Shown: piece after piece, positions 1-7,950 of the stretch
Numbering within the stretch: the stretch's first letter is position 1
Layout of the letters: each line of letters starts with the position of its first letter
From: Mesotoga prima MesG1.Ag.4.2
GTDB taxonomy: Bacteria; Thermotogota; Thermotogae; Petrotogales; Kosmotogaceae
Assembly (NCBI RefSeq): GCF_000147715.2
Contig: NC_017934.1
Coordinates: forward strand, 992,001-1,056,000
Length of the DNA: 64,000 nt
Direction: 5' to 3'
Program-made: the position numbers and the translations under genes
Notes under the pieces: model-generated
The model's database searches: none
The model's input: only the letters and a program-made list of their open reading frames with translations
What the model was told of the DNA's origin: nothing

Positions 1-2
1 TG

Positions 3-350
3 GCGGTAATTGGAGTCAGGATGATCCTCGTCTCCTTCGCGACGAACGTTTACGCGCTCTATTTGGTGGAGTCGTTGCACGGTTTGACGTATATTCTAAT
101 GTATTACTCGCTTTTTCACTTCATCCATTACGGGCTTTCTGGCAGGCAGCAAATTTTCGCTCAAAGTGTCTTCTGGATTGTAAGGTCGGGACTGACCTTC
201 ATCGTAGGATCAATAGGAGGGGGAATAATTATCGACGCATTCTCAGTCTTCTTTGCCTTCAGGTTCTTTGGATATGTCGGGCTCTTATCAGCAATCATTA
301 TGACGATCGTTTACTTATCGTTTCGAAGATCACGATCTAATTCTGGATGA
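3..350 (+). CDS. C-terminal part of an MFS-type membrane transporter (partial)
   Basis: The reading frame is open from base 3 with no start codon visible, so the gene begins upstream of the window. About 115 residues are present, with three or four hydrophobic segments separated by short basic loops and a charged tail ending RRSRSNSG. The helix pattern and the run around SVFWIVRSGLTFIVGSIGGG resemble the last helices of LacY-like major facilitator transporters. Substrate cannot be told from this fragment. It ends about 280 bases before the sugar transporter operon and is probably a separate unit. Confidence 0.55.
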   Translation, partial: AVIGVRMILVSFATNVYALYLVESLHGLTYILMYYSLFHFIHYGLSGRQQIFAQSVFWIVRSGLTFIVGSIGGGIIIDAFSVFFAFRFFGYVGLLSAIIMTIVYLSFRRSRSNSG

Positions 351-499
351 AGCTTCTGGGTCCGGGTATTTTGGACTTTCTCTCAGAACAGCGATTCATT
401 GCTTCTAATGACAGATGGAAACAATCTCCAGATTGAATAACGGGTCAGTCTTTCGAAGGAATTCGTGAGTGATCCTATCTTTTCAAAGAACGAGAGAGA

Positions 500-530
500 A
501 GCGATATCCTGGGTCTGGCGAGCGATATCC
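500..530. repeat. Direct repeat AGCGATATCC, 21 bp apart
   Basis: The decamer AGCGATATCC occurs at 500-509 and again at 521-530. The centre-to-centre distance of 21 bp is two helical turns, and both copies lie just upstream of the predicted promoter of the sugar ABC operon. This arrangement fits a pair of operator half-sites for a regulator, but the regulator is not known. Confidence 0.45.
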
Positions 531-557
531 GATTCTGTTGGCTTCTCAGGGAGCTTC

Positions 558-584
558 TTGAGCGGGAGCACTCGGTGTTATAAT
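558..584 (+). promoter_or_regulatory. Predicted promoter of the first sugar ABC operon
   Basis: TTGAGC at 558-563 and TATAAT at 579-584 with a 15-base spacer. The short spacer is offset by an extended -10 (TG at 576-577, one base, then TATAAT). It lies 49 bases before the start of the binding-protein gene. Confidence 0.55.
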
Positions 585-632
585 TACTGCGGTATTCTGC
601 CGTTTTCAATTTCTGAAAAGGGAGGGTTCTGT

Positions 633-1928
633 ATGAAAAAGCTTCTTGTACTGGTTCTTCTGTGTTTGTCTGTCTTTGCTTTTGGAAAGACCACTATCAA
701 TTTCTGGCACGCTATGAGCGGTAGCAGGTTGGGTGCAGTCGATGCGATTATCGAAGGTTTCAATGCCGAAAATCCCGGCATTGAGGTAATTGCTCAGTTC
801 ACTGGCTCGTATGCCGAGACTCTTACCAAGGCTATAGCTTCATATCGAGCGGGAGATCAGCCTCACATCGTTCAGGTTTACGAGGTCGGTCTTCAGACCA
901 TGTTGGACAGTAACGCTATCAAACCGGTCTTTGAGCTTTCCGGTCCCGATTTTGATTGGGGAGACGTGATTGGCCCTATCCTCGATTATTACACAGTAGG
1001 CGACCAGCTCTATTCAATGCCTTTCAACTCTTCAAGCGCAATTCTCTATTACAACAAGGATATTTTCAGAGCAGCCGGACTCGATCCCAACAAGCCCCCT
1101 TCGACTTTTGATGAACTCTACGAAATGGGAAGAACAATCGTAGAATCGGGAGCCGCACAGGGCGGAATTTCCTTTGGTTGGCCGGCTTGGGTCTTTGAGC
1201 AGACACATTCGGTTCATGGCCAGTTCTACGCGAACAATGAAAACGGCAGAGTCGGCAAGGCAACGGAGGTTTATTTCAACGATGCTTTTGGTGTCAAGGT
1301 CCTTGCGGAATGGATAAAGTGGGCTCAGGCGAAAGTCTTCATGTACGGTGGCAGGGAGTACGATGCCAACCAGGCCTTCCTGACCAAGCAGGTTGCCATG
1401 TTGATTCAGTCGACATCGTCGGTAAGTTCTATCGAGTCGAAGGCCGATTTCGAAATGGGAACAACCTTCCTGCCGGTTATGCCAGGCTATCCAAAGGGAA
1501 ACTCTGTCATTGGCGGAGCGACCCTGTGGGTAATGAAGGGCCATACAGACGAAGAGTATGAGGCGATCTGGAAATTCTTCCAGTACCTTATGAAGACTGA
1601 AGTTACTGCCGAGTGGCATAAGTCGACGGGCTACTTCCCAGCAACCAATAGCGCAGTCAAGAAACTCATGGATGAAGGTTGGTTTGCCGAAAATCCAAAT
1701 CACCTTACGGCCTTCCTGCAGATTCTTTCGGGAACGAGAGTTCCCGAAGCACAGGGAGTAAGGCTAGGGAATTTCGTTGCAATAAGGGATATTGTCGACG
1801 GTGCTATCGAAAACGCAATTCAGTACACGGGAAGTGATTACGAGGGAGAGGCAAAGAGAATCCTCGATGACGCGGCAGAAAAAACGAACACTACTCTTGA
1901 AGAATACACATTGATCTACGGCAAGTAA
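633..1928 (+). CDS. Sugar ABC transporter substrate-binding protein (UgpB/MalE-like)
   Basis: A 431-residue exported protein that captures a carbohydrate or glycerol-phosphate-type ligand for an ABC importer. The ATG at 633 is chosen because GGAGGG lies 7 bases ahead and because it gives a clean signal peptide (MKKLLVLVLLCLSVFAFG); the frame is open further upstream but lacks a better start. The mature N-terminus TINFWHAMSGSRLGAV and the following region with YAETLTKAIASYRAGDQPHIV are typical of family 1 solute-binding proteins related to UgpB. There is no lipobox cysteine, so the protein is probably periplasmic or anchored by its uncleaved signal. Two permease genes follow. No ATPase gene is in the cluster; a shared MsmX/UgpC-like ATPase elsewhere is likely. 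Confidence 0.9.
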   Translation: MKKLLVLVLLCLSVFAFGKTTINFWHAMSGSRLGAVDAIIEGFNAENPGIEVIAQFTGSYAETLTKAIASYRAGDQPHIVQVYEVGLQTMLDSNAIKPVFELSGPDFDWGDVIGPILDYYTVGDQLYSMPFNSSSAILYYNKDIFRAAGLDPNKPPSTFDELYEMGRTIVESGAAQGGISFGWPAWVFEQTHSVHGQFYANNENGRVGKATEVYFNDAFGVKVLAEWIKWAQAKVFMYGGREYDANQAFLTKQVAMLIQSTSSVSSIESKADFEMGTTFLPVMPGYPKGNSVIGGATLWVMKGHTDEEYEAIWKFFQYLMKTEVTAEWHKSTGYFPATNSAVKKLMDEGWFAENPNHLTAFLQILSGTRVPEAQGVRLGNFVAIRDIVDGAIENAIQYTGSDYEGEAKRILDDAAEKTNTTLEEYTLIYGK

Positions 1929-1938
1929 TTTTCTTCTG

Positions 1939-1977
1939 GATCCCCTGACAGAGATGTCAGGGGATCTTTAGTATTTT
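1939..1977 (+). terminator. Intercistronic hairpin after the binding-protein gene
   Basis: A perfect 12-bp inverted repeat (1939-1950 and 1955-1966) with a GAGA loop is followed by a T-rich run. It lies between the binding-protein and permease genes. Such hairpins usually raise the amount of binding-protein mRNA relative to the permeases by partial termination and by 3' end protection. Confidence 0.75.
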
Positions 1978-1994
1978 TCGGACGGTGATAAAGC

Positions 1995-2876
1995 ATGCAT
2001 AGTCGTTTTCCAAACAGGTTCTTACCCTACTTGCTACTTCTACCTTCGGTGGTCGTGGTCATCATCTTTTTGATTGTTCCAACTATTCAGTCGCTGTATT
2101 TGAGTTTCTTCAGGGTATCTCCTTTTGGTGACAGGCTGATATTCGTGGGCTGGTATAATTTCTCCAAGCTCTTCAAATCTTCAGATTACATTGACAGCCT
2201 CGTAATCACGCTTGTTTTTGCGGTTTTCGTCGTACTGATCGGTCTGACTCTGGGAATGTTGCTTTCAGTACTTCTCAATCAAAAGCTGAAGGGGCTGCAA
2301 GTATATCGAACTCTTTTCATCTGGACTTATGCGATTTCACCGGCCGTTGCGGGTACGATCTGGGCACTGATGTTCAGCCCTTCGAGCGGGCCGATCACGT
2401 TTTTGCTGAAGGCGATCTTCGGAGCAAACGTTAACTGGATGATGGATGGGAAAGTTGCCCTCGTTGCGGTAATCATTGCAGCTTCGTGGAAAATGCTCGG
2501 TTACAATATTATCTTTTTCCTGTCAGGACTCCAAACAATTCCTCAAGAATTGATGGAGGCTTCTGCAATAGATGGCGCATCGAGCCTTCGCAGATTCTTC
2601 AAGATCACTATTCCGTTGTTGTCGCCGACCACTTTCTTTCTGCTGATTATGAACACGCTGTACGCCTTTTTTCAGGTCTTCGGACTGATCGACATAATGA
2701 CGAAGGGCGGCCCTGGCGACGCAACGCAAGTGCTGGTTTACAAGTTGTACAGAGACGGATTTATAAACCTCGATACCGGTTTCGCATCAGCGCAGTCAAT
2801 AGTACTCTTCATTTTTGTTGCCATCTTGACGGTTGTGCAGTTCAGGTTTGCCGAGCAAAAGGTCTTCTATGGATGA
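1995..2876 (+). CDS. Sugar ABC transporter permease (UgpA/MalF type)
   Basis: A 293-residue inner-membrane permease with six predicted helices, the first at residues 11-33. The cytoplasmic EAA loop that docks on the ATPase is clear: MEASAIDGASSLRRFFKITI around residues 190-210. It belongs to the binding-protein-dependent permease family. It lies 66 bases after the binding-protein gene with a hairpin between, and 16 bases before the partner permease, so the three form one operon. Substrate is unknown beyond a carbohydrate-type ligand. Confidence 0.9.
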   Translation: MHSRFPNRFLPYLLLLPSVVVVIIFLIVPTIQSLYLSFFRVSPFGDRLIFVGWYNFSKLFKSSDYIDSLVITLVFAVFVVLIGLTLGMLLSVLLNQKLKGLQVYRTLFIWTYAISPAVAGTIWALMFSPSSGPITFLLKAIFGANVNWMMDGKVALVAVIIAASWKMLGYNIIFFLSGLQTIPQELMEASAIDGASSLRRFFKITIPLLSPTTFFLLIMNTLYAFFQVFGLIDIMTKGGPGDATQVLVYKLYRDGFINLDTGFASAQSIVLFIFVAILTVVQFRFAEQKVFYG

Positions 2877-2892
2877 CGGTGGGGTGAGCTAG

Positions 2893-3723
2893 ATGAAGCA
2901 GAGGAAATCATCGATCTTTCTGAGCTATCTCTTTCTGACAATAGCGCTCGTAGTAATAATGTTTCCGATTTACTACGCCTTCACCATGAGCACATTCGAC
3001 GAAAAGGAAGCCTACTCGTTCCCTCCCAAGTTCATTCCAAGCATCCACGCTGTCGATAACTTTGCAACGGCCTGGAAGACCGTGAATATGGGAAGATTGA
3101 TCTTCAACAGTGCATTCATTTCAATTACCGTGGCACTTGCAAAGATATTTCTTTCGATGCTCGCTGCCTTTGCTTTCACCTATTTCGGCAATTTCAAAGG
3201 AAAGTACTTCTTTTTTGCAGTTATACTGATAACCCACATGCTGCCGCTTCCGATCAGAATCGTGCCGACTTATGAACTGATGAGAACATTCGGCTGGGTC
3301 AACACTTATCGAGCGCTTACAATTCCCTTTTTTGCCAGCGCAACAGGCACGCTTCTCTTCCGGCAACTGTTCATGACCGTTCCCTCTTCTCTTTCAGATG
3401 CGGCGAGGATCGACGGGGCGGGACCGATGAGGTTCTTGTTCAATGTTCTCATACCTCTTTCGAAGACTAATGTCGGAGCACTATTTCTGATTGAATTCAC
3501 ATATATGTGGAACGAGTACCTGTGGCCGATGATTGTTACGAACAGCAACAACATGAGGGTTGTTCAGATAGGAATAAAAATGCTTCTGGCCAGTGAGGCT
3601 CAGGCAGCGGAGTGGAACATTATTATGGCGGGAGCAATAATCGCTATGGTCCCTCCGTTGATTATGCTGTTATTGTTCCAGAAAACCTTTATGGAAGGAT
3701 TCAGCCTGAAAGAAGAGAAGTAG
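2893..3723 (+). CDS. Sugar ABC transporter permease (UgpE/MalG type)
   Basis: A 276-residue second permease of the importer, with six predicted helices and the EAA loop SDAARIDGAGPMRFLFNVLI near residues 170-195. The ATG at 2893 follows a purine-rich GGTGGGGTGAG site. It pairs with the preceding permease to form the heterodimeric channel. The operon ends here, converging on two reverse-strand flavin protein genes only 18 bases away; no strong terminator is seen in the gap. Confidence 0.9.
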   Translation: MKQRKSSIFLSYLFLTIALVVIMFPIYYAFTMSTFDEKEAYSFPPKFIPSIHAVDNFATAWKTVNMGRLIFNSAFISITVALAKIFLSMLAAFAFTYFGNFKGKYFFFAVILITHMLPLPIRIVPTYELMRTFGWVNTYRALTIPFFASATGTLLFRQLFMTVPSSLSDAARIDGAGPMRFLFNVLIPLSKTNVGALFLIEFTYMWNEYLWPMIVTNSNNMRVVQIGIKMLLASEAQAAEWNIIMAGAIIAMVPPLIMLLLFQKTFMEGFSLKEEK

Positions 3724-3741
3724 ATCTACACCGACCTTCTC

Positions 3742-4143
3742 CTATCTGTTCAGGGCATTTTCGATCGCCTTTAGAATTACCTTACTGCTGTAGGTCGCCC
3801 CGGAGATTACATCCACCTCGACAGACTGGTTTTCGATAACCGATGCTGTGATCGCTTCCGCGGGCTTTCCTCTGCCGTTATTGTGCTTGACGATCTCAAT
3901 TGATTTGATTTCATGCCCAGATACTGCTACTCTTACAGTTGCACTCACTATTCCGGCCCCGAAGCTGCCCTCGTAATACCCGTCATCCAGCTCAGAGAGA
4001 TTGAGCGGTGCAAATTCGAGTGTGTCCAGTTCTTTCAGTCCGGCTTCGAGTTTTGGAACGACAAATGCAAACATAATTATTAACAGGGCTGCTATGAGAA
4101 TTCCAACCGTGACAAGTACTTTTATAAGGGTCCTTCCCTTCAT
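3742..4143 (-). CDS. FMN-binding domain protein with N-terminal membrane anchor
   Basis: A 133-residue protein with one N-terminal transmembrane helix (LIKVLVTVGILIAALLIIMF) and an FMN-binding domain of the RnfG/NqrC type. The C-terminal motif SGATYSSK is the site where FMN is attached to threonine through a phosphoester in NqrC and RnfG; here the threonine of SGAT is present. The start at 4143 is chosen because AGGAGG lies 6 bases before it. It probably carries electrons at the outer face of the membrane. The gene follows a flavodoxin-like gene on the same strand, suggesting a two-gene flavin electron-transfer unit. Covalent attachment would need an ApbE-type flavin transferase encoded elsewhere. 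Confidence 0.8.
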   Translation of the reverse strand: MKGRTLIKVLVTVGILIAALLIIMFAFVVPKLEAGLKELDTLEFAPLNLSELDDGYYEGSFGAGIVSATVRVAVSGHEIKSIEIVKHNNGRGKPAEAITASVIENQSVEVDVISGATYSSKVILKAIENALNR

Positions 4144-4200
4144 TTTCTTTCCTCCTGAAATGTAGTCGTTACTGGATGTCTCCAAAAACAGATGAGCCGA

Positions 4201-4674
4201 CTAATCCTCAAAGTCTTTGACAAATCTGTCAATATTACCCGGGATGATATGGGGCTGTGGCTTACCCTTTGAGGCGGCTTTCAACATCATTTTTGAAAGG
4301 AATCCCAGTCTCTCTAGATTAAACTCACCTCCAAAGAAACCTTTAGATTTGCATTTGTCGAGAAATTCCTTCGGGAAGTTTTGGGACAAGTACTCGTTGA
4401 AGTTCTCTTCTCCAGCACCCATACAAAGGAACACACCGAGGCGCTTTGCCTTAAGCGTTTCGAGGTTTTTCTGTACGAACTCGGAAATCTCTTTCTGTAC
4501 TTTTCCGATTCTGATGGAAGCTCCAACGATAACTGAATCATATCCAGATAGATCTGGCGAAGAGACCTTCTTGATGTTGACGACGGTACTTTCGCCGGAG
4601 AGCATTTCAGAGATTTTTGCCGAGCACTTTTCGGCTGTTCCACTTCTCGTTGCGTAGATGATTGCGGTTTTCAT
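4201..4674 (-). CDS. Flavodoxin-domain protein (HemG-like)
   Basis: A 157-residue cytoplasmic flavodoxin-fold protein. The N-terminal FMN phosphate loop reads YATRSGTAEKCS, and the later GYDSVIVGASIRIGKVQKEI resembles the flavodoxin_5 family that includes HemG protoporphyrinogen oxidase. The ATG at 4674 has AGGAGG six bases upstream; frames reading further upstream are not needed. No haem genes lie nearby, so a general flavin reductase or electron carrier is as likely as a HemG role. It is the first gene of a pair with the FMN-binding membrane protein. Confidence 0.8.
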   Translation of the reverse strand: MKTAIIYATRSGTAEKCSAKISEMLSGESTVVNIKKVSSPDLSGYDSVIVGASIRIGKVQKEISEFVQKNLETLKAKRLGVFLCMGAGEENFNEYLSQNFPKEFLDKCKSKGFFGGEFNLERLGFLSKMMLKAASKGKPQPHIIPGNIDRFVKDFED

Positions 4675-4813
4675 GCTGCACCTCCTTTTATCACCCATCA
4701 CGATGATATAGCTTTTTCAGTTTACATTATATGAGATATTGGTGATTGTGGTTATGTAAATGAAAACTGTGTTCCGTATTCTCTTTGAAAAAGCATTTTT
4801 CAGGCGGCCGCTC

Positions 4814-4841
4814 TTGAAGAATTCTGGCATTGTGTTATAAT
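4814..4841 (+). promoter_or_regulatory. Predicted promoter of the rpsF operon
   Basis: TTGAAG at 4814-4819, 16-base spacer, TATAAT at 4836-4841, with an extended TG just upstream of the -10. It precedes a 60-base leader of the ribosomal protein operon. Confidence 0.7.
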
Positions 4842-4856
4842 TCTATGCGTTGAAAT

Positions 4857-4882
4857 CCCGCTTTGCCACATAAGGCAAAGCC
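4857..4882 (+). promoter_or_regulatory. Candidate S6:S18 autoregulatory leader hairpin
   Basis: An 8-bp perfect stem (GCTTTGCC at 4860-4867, GGCAAAGC at 4874-4881) with loop ACATAA sits in the rpsF leader. The bases CCCG at its 5' foot recall the CCG element recognised by the S6:S18 complex in rpsF leaders of many bacteria. Since rpsF and rpsR are in this operon, feedback control is plausible; the match is by eye only. Confidence 0.4.
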
Positions 4883-4906
4883 ACAGTCCAAGGGAGGAGG
4901 AAGTTA

Positions 4907-5380
4907 ATGAAGAGGATTTACGAAACGATGTTCATAGTCTCGCCAAAGCTAGATGAAGAAGAGCGTAATGCGATGGCTGAAAAGGTAAGAGACTACATTG
5001 TTGAACGAGTCGGAGGAACCATCGAAAAGTTCGACAGATGGGGTATTAGAAAGCTCGCTTACAGAGTTGCAAAGGGCTTCAGTGAAGGTGACTACACGGT
5101 AGTTCAGTTCAGGGCCGAACCCGAAACTCTAGACATTCTTGAGAGATTCTTCGGTATTACACCCGATGTTTTCAGGTGGCAGACCTTCAGGAGAGAGGAT
5201 CTTGAGAAGGCGGAAAAGAAGGCCTCGCTGAAACCGGCTGAAGCAGTTGAAGAACCGGAGACTGTTGAGGTAGTGGAGAGTGTTGAAGCAGCGGCCGAGA
5301 CCGTTGTAGAAGATAGCTCTGATGAAGCGGCCGGTGTGGAAACCGAGACGGTTGAAGAAGTAAAGCAGACGGAGGAGTAA
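4907..5380 (+). CDS. rpsF: Ribosomal protein S6 with acidic C-terminal extension
   Basis: S6 binds 16S rRNA with S18 on the platform of the small subunit. The first 95 residues (MKRIYETMFIVSPKLDEEER onward, with RKLAYRVAKGFSEGDYTVVQF) match the S6 fold. The protein is 157 residues long, about 55 more than a minimal S6, owing to a tail rich in Glu, Val and Ala. The start at ATG 4907 has GGGAGGAGG ahead. It heads an operon with ssb (4 bases later), rpsR and rplI, the common bacterial order. Confidence 0.95.
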   Translation: MKRIYETMFIVSPKLDEEERNAMAEKVRDYIVERVGGTIEKFDRWGIRKLAYRVAKGFSEGDYTVVQFRAEPETLDILERFFGITPDVFRWQTFRREDLEKAEKKASLKPAEAVEEPETVEVVESVEAAAETVVEDSSDEAAGVETETVEEVKQTEE

Positions 5381-5383
5381 AAA

Positions 5384-5845
5384 ATGTCTATTAGCTACAA
5401 TCATGTTGTCCTGATAGGTAGGCTTACTCGCGATCCTGAGATCAAGTTTGCCGCAAGCGGTACCCAGATAACCACATTCACTCTTGCGGTAGATAGGAAT
5501 ATTCCATCGTCTAACAATGACAACACTGATTTCATTAGGATTGTAACTTTTGGCAAGACGGCTGAGTTTGTTGGAAACTACATAACCAAAGGCAGACTGA
5601 TACTTGTTGAGGGTTCTTTGAGAATCAACAAGTGGAAGACCCAGGATGGGGAACCAAGATCGAACGCGGAAGTCGCGGCTTCCAATATTCGGTTCATGGA
5701 AACCAAAGCCCAGGCCCAACAGTCTTCCGGAGGTTTTGACAGACCGTCGCAGGATACCGGTGTGATTGAAGCCACTGGAAACGATGACATTACTTTCTTT
5801 GGAAGTGAGACAGAAGACTCCGGGAGCGACGATATCCCATTTTAA
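5384..5845 (+). CDS. ssb: Single-stranded DNA-binding protein
   Basis: A 153-residue SSB: an OB fold over residues 1-108 (YNHVVLIGRLTRDPEIKFAA, TDFIRIVTFGKTAEFVGNYI) and a flexible acidic tail ending in DDIPF, the tip that recruits replication and repair partners. It coats single-stranded DNA during replication, recombination and repair. Its place between rpsF and rpsR is the conserved bacterial arrangement. Confidence 0.95.
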   Translation: MSISYNHVVLIGRLTRDPEIKFAASGTQITTFTLAVDRNIPSSNNDNTDFIRIVTFGKTAEFVGNYITKGRLILVEGSLRINKWKTQDGEPRSNAEVAASNIRFMETKAQAQQSSGGFDRPSQDTGVIEATGNDDITFFGSETEDSGSDDIPF

Positions 5846-5860
5846 TGTAGGAGGAAGATT

Positions 5861-6094
5861 ATGGTAAGAGATAACAGAAGAAGAGGAAGAAGCAGAAGAA
5901 AGTGCAGACTCTGCGGTACAAAGACGACATACATTGATTATAAGAATATCTCTTTGCTCCGTGATTATGTGACAGAGAAAGGTAAGATAATTCCAAAACG
6001 TATTACCGGAAACTGCGCCAAACACCAGAGGATGGTGAAGGAAGCGATTCAGAGGGCGAGATTCATGGCGCTGCTTCCTTACACTAAAGAGTAA
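5861..6094 (+). CDS. rpsR: Ribosomal protein S18
   Basis: A 77-residue basic protein. The core [20 protein letters not shown] and the end [14 protein letters not shown] are diagnostic of S18, which pairs with S6 on the 30S platform. The N-terminus has a CRLC pair that, together with the downstream cysteine in TGNCAKH, may bind zinc as in C-plus S18 proteins (inference). TAGGAGGAAG gives a good ribosome binding site. Confidence 0.95.
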   Translation: MVRDNRRRGRSRRKCRLCGTKTTYIDYKNISLLRDYVTEKGKIIPKRITGNCAKHQRMVKEAIQRARFMALLPYTKE

Positions 6095-6104
6095 TAATCA
6101 ATTC

Positions 6105-6129
6105 GGGAGGCGAAGAGCCTCCCTTTTTT
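6105..6129 (+). terminator. Rho-independent terminator between rpsR and rplI
   Basis: GGGAGGC (6105-6111), loop GAAGA, GCCTCCC (6117-6123), then six T. It is followed at once by the AGGAGG site of rplI, so it would reduce read-through into rplI. Confidence 0.8.
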
Positions 6130-6143
6130 AAAGGAGGTTTTCT

Positions 6144-6599
6144 ATGAAGGTGATTCTTCTCAAAGACTTAAGCAACGTTGGAAAAGCCGGTGAAGTGAAG
6201 AATGTGTCGGACGGTTACGGTAGAAACTTCCTGATTCCTAAGGGTTTTGCGGTTGAAGCCAATGCCAAAGAGATGGCGAAACTTAAGCAGACGCAGAAAC
6301 AGAAGGAAGAAAAGGAAGAAAGGATAAGGAAGGCGAGCGAGGAGCTGCTTCATGAGCTTCAAAAGCATCACTTCACAATAAAAGCAAAATCAGGCGTGAG
6401 CGGCAAGCTATTTGGAGCCGTAACCTCGGGAGATATTTCCAACCATATAAGGTCCGTAATAGGCGTTGATATCGATAAGAGAGAAATTGATCTAGAGGAT
6501 CACATCAAACAGACTGGTGAATACAAAGTGGATGTCAAGCTTCCAGGCAATGTAAAGGGAAAGATCGCTTTGAAAGTCGAAGGCCTGGAGGAAGAATAA
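6144..6599 (+). CDS. rplI: Ribosomal protein L9
   Basis: A 151-residue L9. The N-terminal domain [20 protein letters not shown] with [16 protein letters not shown] is the PROSITE-type signature; a charged helix (residues 40-75) links it to the C-terminal domain ending [15 protein letters not shown]. It binds 23S rRNA near the L1 stalk. Its TAA is followed by one base and then the TTG of the RNase Z gene, suggesting translational coupling. Confidence 0.95.
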   Translation: MKVILLKDLSNVGKAGEVKNVSDGYGRNFLIPKGFAVEANAKEMAKLKQTQKQKEEKEERIRKASEELLHELQKHHFTIKAKSGVSGKLFGAVTSGDISNHIRSVIGVDIDKREIDLEDHIKQTGEYKVDVKLPGNVKGKIALKVEGLEEE

Positions 6600-6600
6600 T

Positions 6601-7452
6601 TTGGAGTTTCAGATATTCTCGAAGGCGCTCTATTCTACATGGATTCTATATAGACCCGAAAGGGTCCTCTTCGATGTGGGAGAGGGTATATCGACTGTTC
6701 TTGGAAACAGCGTATATGCTATAAAAGACATCTTTCTTACTCACGGGCACGTCGATCATATTTCGGGCCTTTGGGGTCTTATCAATACAAGAAACACAGC
6801 TATGGGTGACCGCAATAAGCAGTTGAGGATTAATTTCCCTTCGGGCAATCGAGCCATAGAAGCTTATTTGGATTTCATTATTGGAATGAATCCCAGGCTT
6901 AGATACAACATGATACTGAACCCGCTGAACGTTGGGGATGAAGTATATCTAAGAACGGCGGGCAGTTTCAGAAGGCACGTCACCCCCTTCAAAGTGAAGC
7001 ACACGATTGGCGAAATCAGTTATGGTTATCACGTCTATGAAGAAAGAAGGAAGTTAAAAGATATCTACGGCGGTCTTCCGTCAAAAGAAATCGCCAGTGT
7101 CGTAAAAGAGAAAGGCAGAGAAGCTATTACTGATACCTATCTTCAAAAAATCGTGACTATTAGTGGCGACACATTCGCTCTCCCGCCGGAAGTCATTAGT
7201 AACTCAGAGACTCTCCTTCATGAGTGCACATTTCTCGTCGGAAAAGACAGAAGAAATCAGAACCATTCCAGTATAGACGAAGTCATCTGTACAGTGAGGC
7301 AGAGCAGCGGGATAAAGAGACTGATATTGTATCATATATCGGGGCGATACACCTCGAAGATAAAAAAATGGCATAATATTATCAAGAAGGAGTTGGAAGG
7401 TACCGGAACTGAGGTTTTTCTTGTTCACCCGGAACATGTTTTCGAATTGTAA
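6601..7452 (+). CDS. rnz: Ribonuclease Z, Thermotoga type
   Basis: A 283-residue metallo-beta-lactamase-fold endonuclease that trims the 3' end of tRNA precursors. The zinc motif THGHVDHISG is at residues 48-57, with later conserved SGDT (residues 188-191), LLHECTF (202-208) and a histidine in YHISGRYT. The whole protein reads like the T. maritima enzyme (FSKAL..TW, GNRA, GYHVYEERRKLK), a short form with an unusual exosite. The start is TTG at 6601, one base after rplI. In T. maritima this enzyme cuts after an encoded CCA, and the tRNA-Ala gene at 55.5 kb in this window encodes CCA. Confidence 0.9.
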   Translation: MEFQIFSKALYSTWILYRPERVLFDVGEGISTVLGNSVYAIKDIFLTHGHVDHISGLWGLINTRNTAMGDRNKQLRINFPSGNRAIEAYLDFIIGMNPRLRYNMILNPLNVGDEVYLRTAGSFRRHVTPFKVKHTIGEISYGYHVYEERRKLKDIYGGLPSKEIASVVKEKGREAITDTYLQKIVTISGDTFALPPEVISNSETLLHECTFLVGKDRRNQNHSSIDEVICTVRQSSGIKRLILYHISGRYTSKIKKWHNIIKKELEGTGTEVFLVHPEHVFEL

Positions 7453-7485
7453 GGCTGTTCTGTGTACTCCGGGAGGAGGTAAAGA

Positions 7486-7929
7486 ATGGGTTACATAGGC
7501 TGGATGATTTTTGGTGTTGTCTTACTCGTGGCAGAGATACTTACTCCTACGTTCTTCTTTCTGTGGTTTTCGATCGGTTCCTTTCTCGCAGGTCTTACGG
7601 CAATGTTTTCTTTTAGCCTTGGCTGGCAGGTACTTGTATTTGCATTAAGCAGCACTTTGCTTGTTCTTCTCACAAGACCAATTGCCAGGAAACTTTCCAA
7701 AGGCGATTCGCCAAAAAAGATGTACATAGACGGTCTCGTAGGTTCAAGAGGACGCGTAACTGTGGAGATAAATCCTCAGCTGGAAAAGGGATTGGTCAGG
7801 ATAGAAGGAGAGGACTGGAGAGCGGCCTCGTTAAATGGCGAAACAATACCGGTTGACTCTTTGGTCAGGGTGACGAGACTTGAAGGCACTCTGATCTACG
7901 TCGAGAGAATAGCCGACGAAAGTAAATAA
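7486..7929 (+). CDS. NfeD-like membrane protein
   Basis: A 147-residue protein of the short NfeD family: three or four N-terminal helices (MGYIGWMIFGVVLLVAEILT onward), then a soluble OB-fold domain from about residue 80 (GLVGSRGRVTVEIN, LVRIEGEDWRAAS). Such proteins are encoded next to SPFH proteins and are thought to help organise or clip membrane microdomain scaffolds. The SPFH gene follows after 21 bases. Confidence 0.85.
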   Translation: MGYIGWMIFGVVLLVAEILTPTFFFLWFSIGSFLAGLTAMFSFSLGWQVLVFALSSTLLVLLTRPIARKLSKGDSPKKMYIDGLVGSRGRVTVEINPQLEKGLVRIEGEDWRAASLNGETIPVDSLVRVTRLEGTLIYVERIADESK

Positions 7930-7950
7930 CGATAGAAAGGGGGATTAACA

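Noticed and set aside
1032-1703. 223-codon open frame on the minus strand
   Set aside because: Antisense to the sugar-binding-protein gene; an artefact of its codon usage.
5129-6025. 298-codon open frame on the minus strand
   Set aside because: It lies antisense to rpsF, ssb and rpsR, which are certain; its translation has no recognisable motif.
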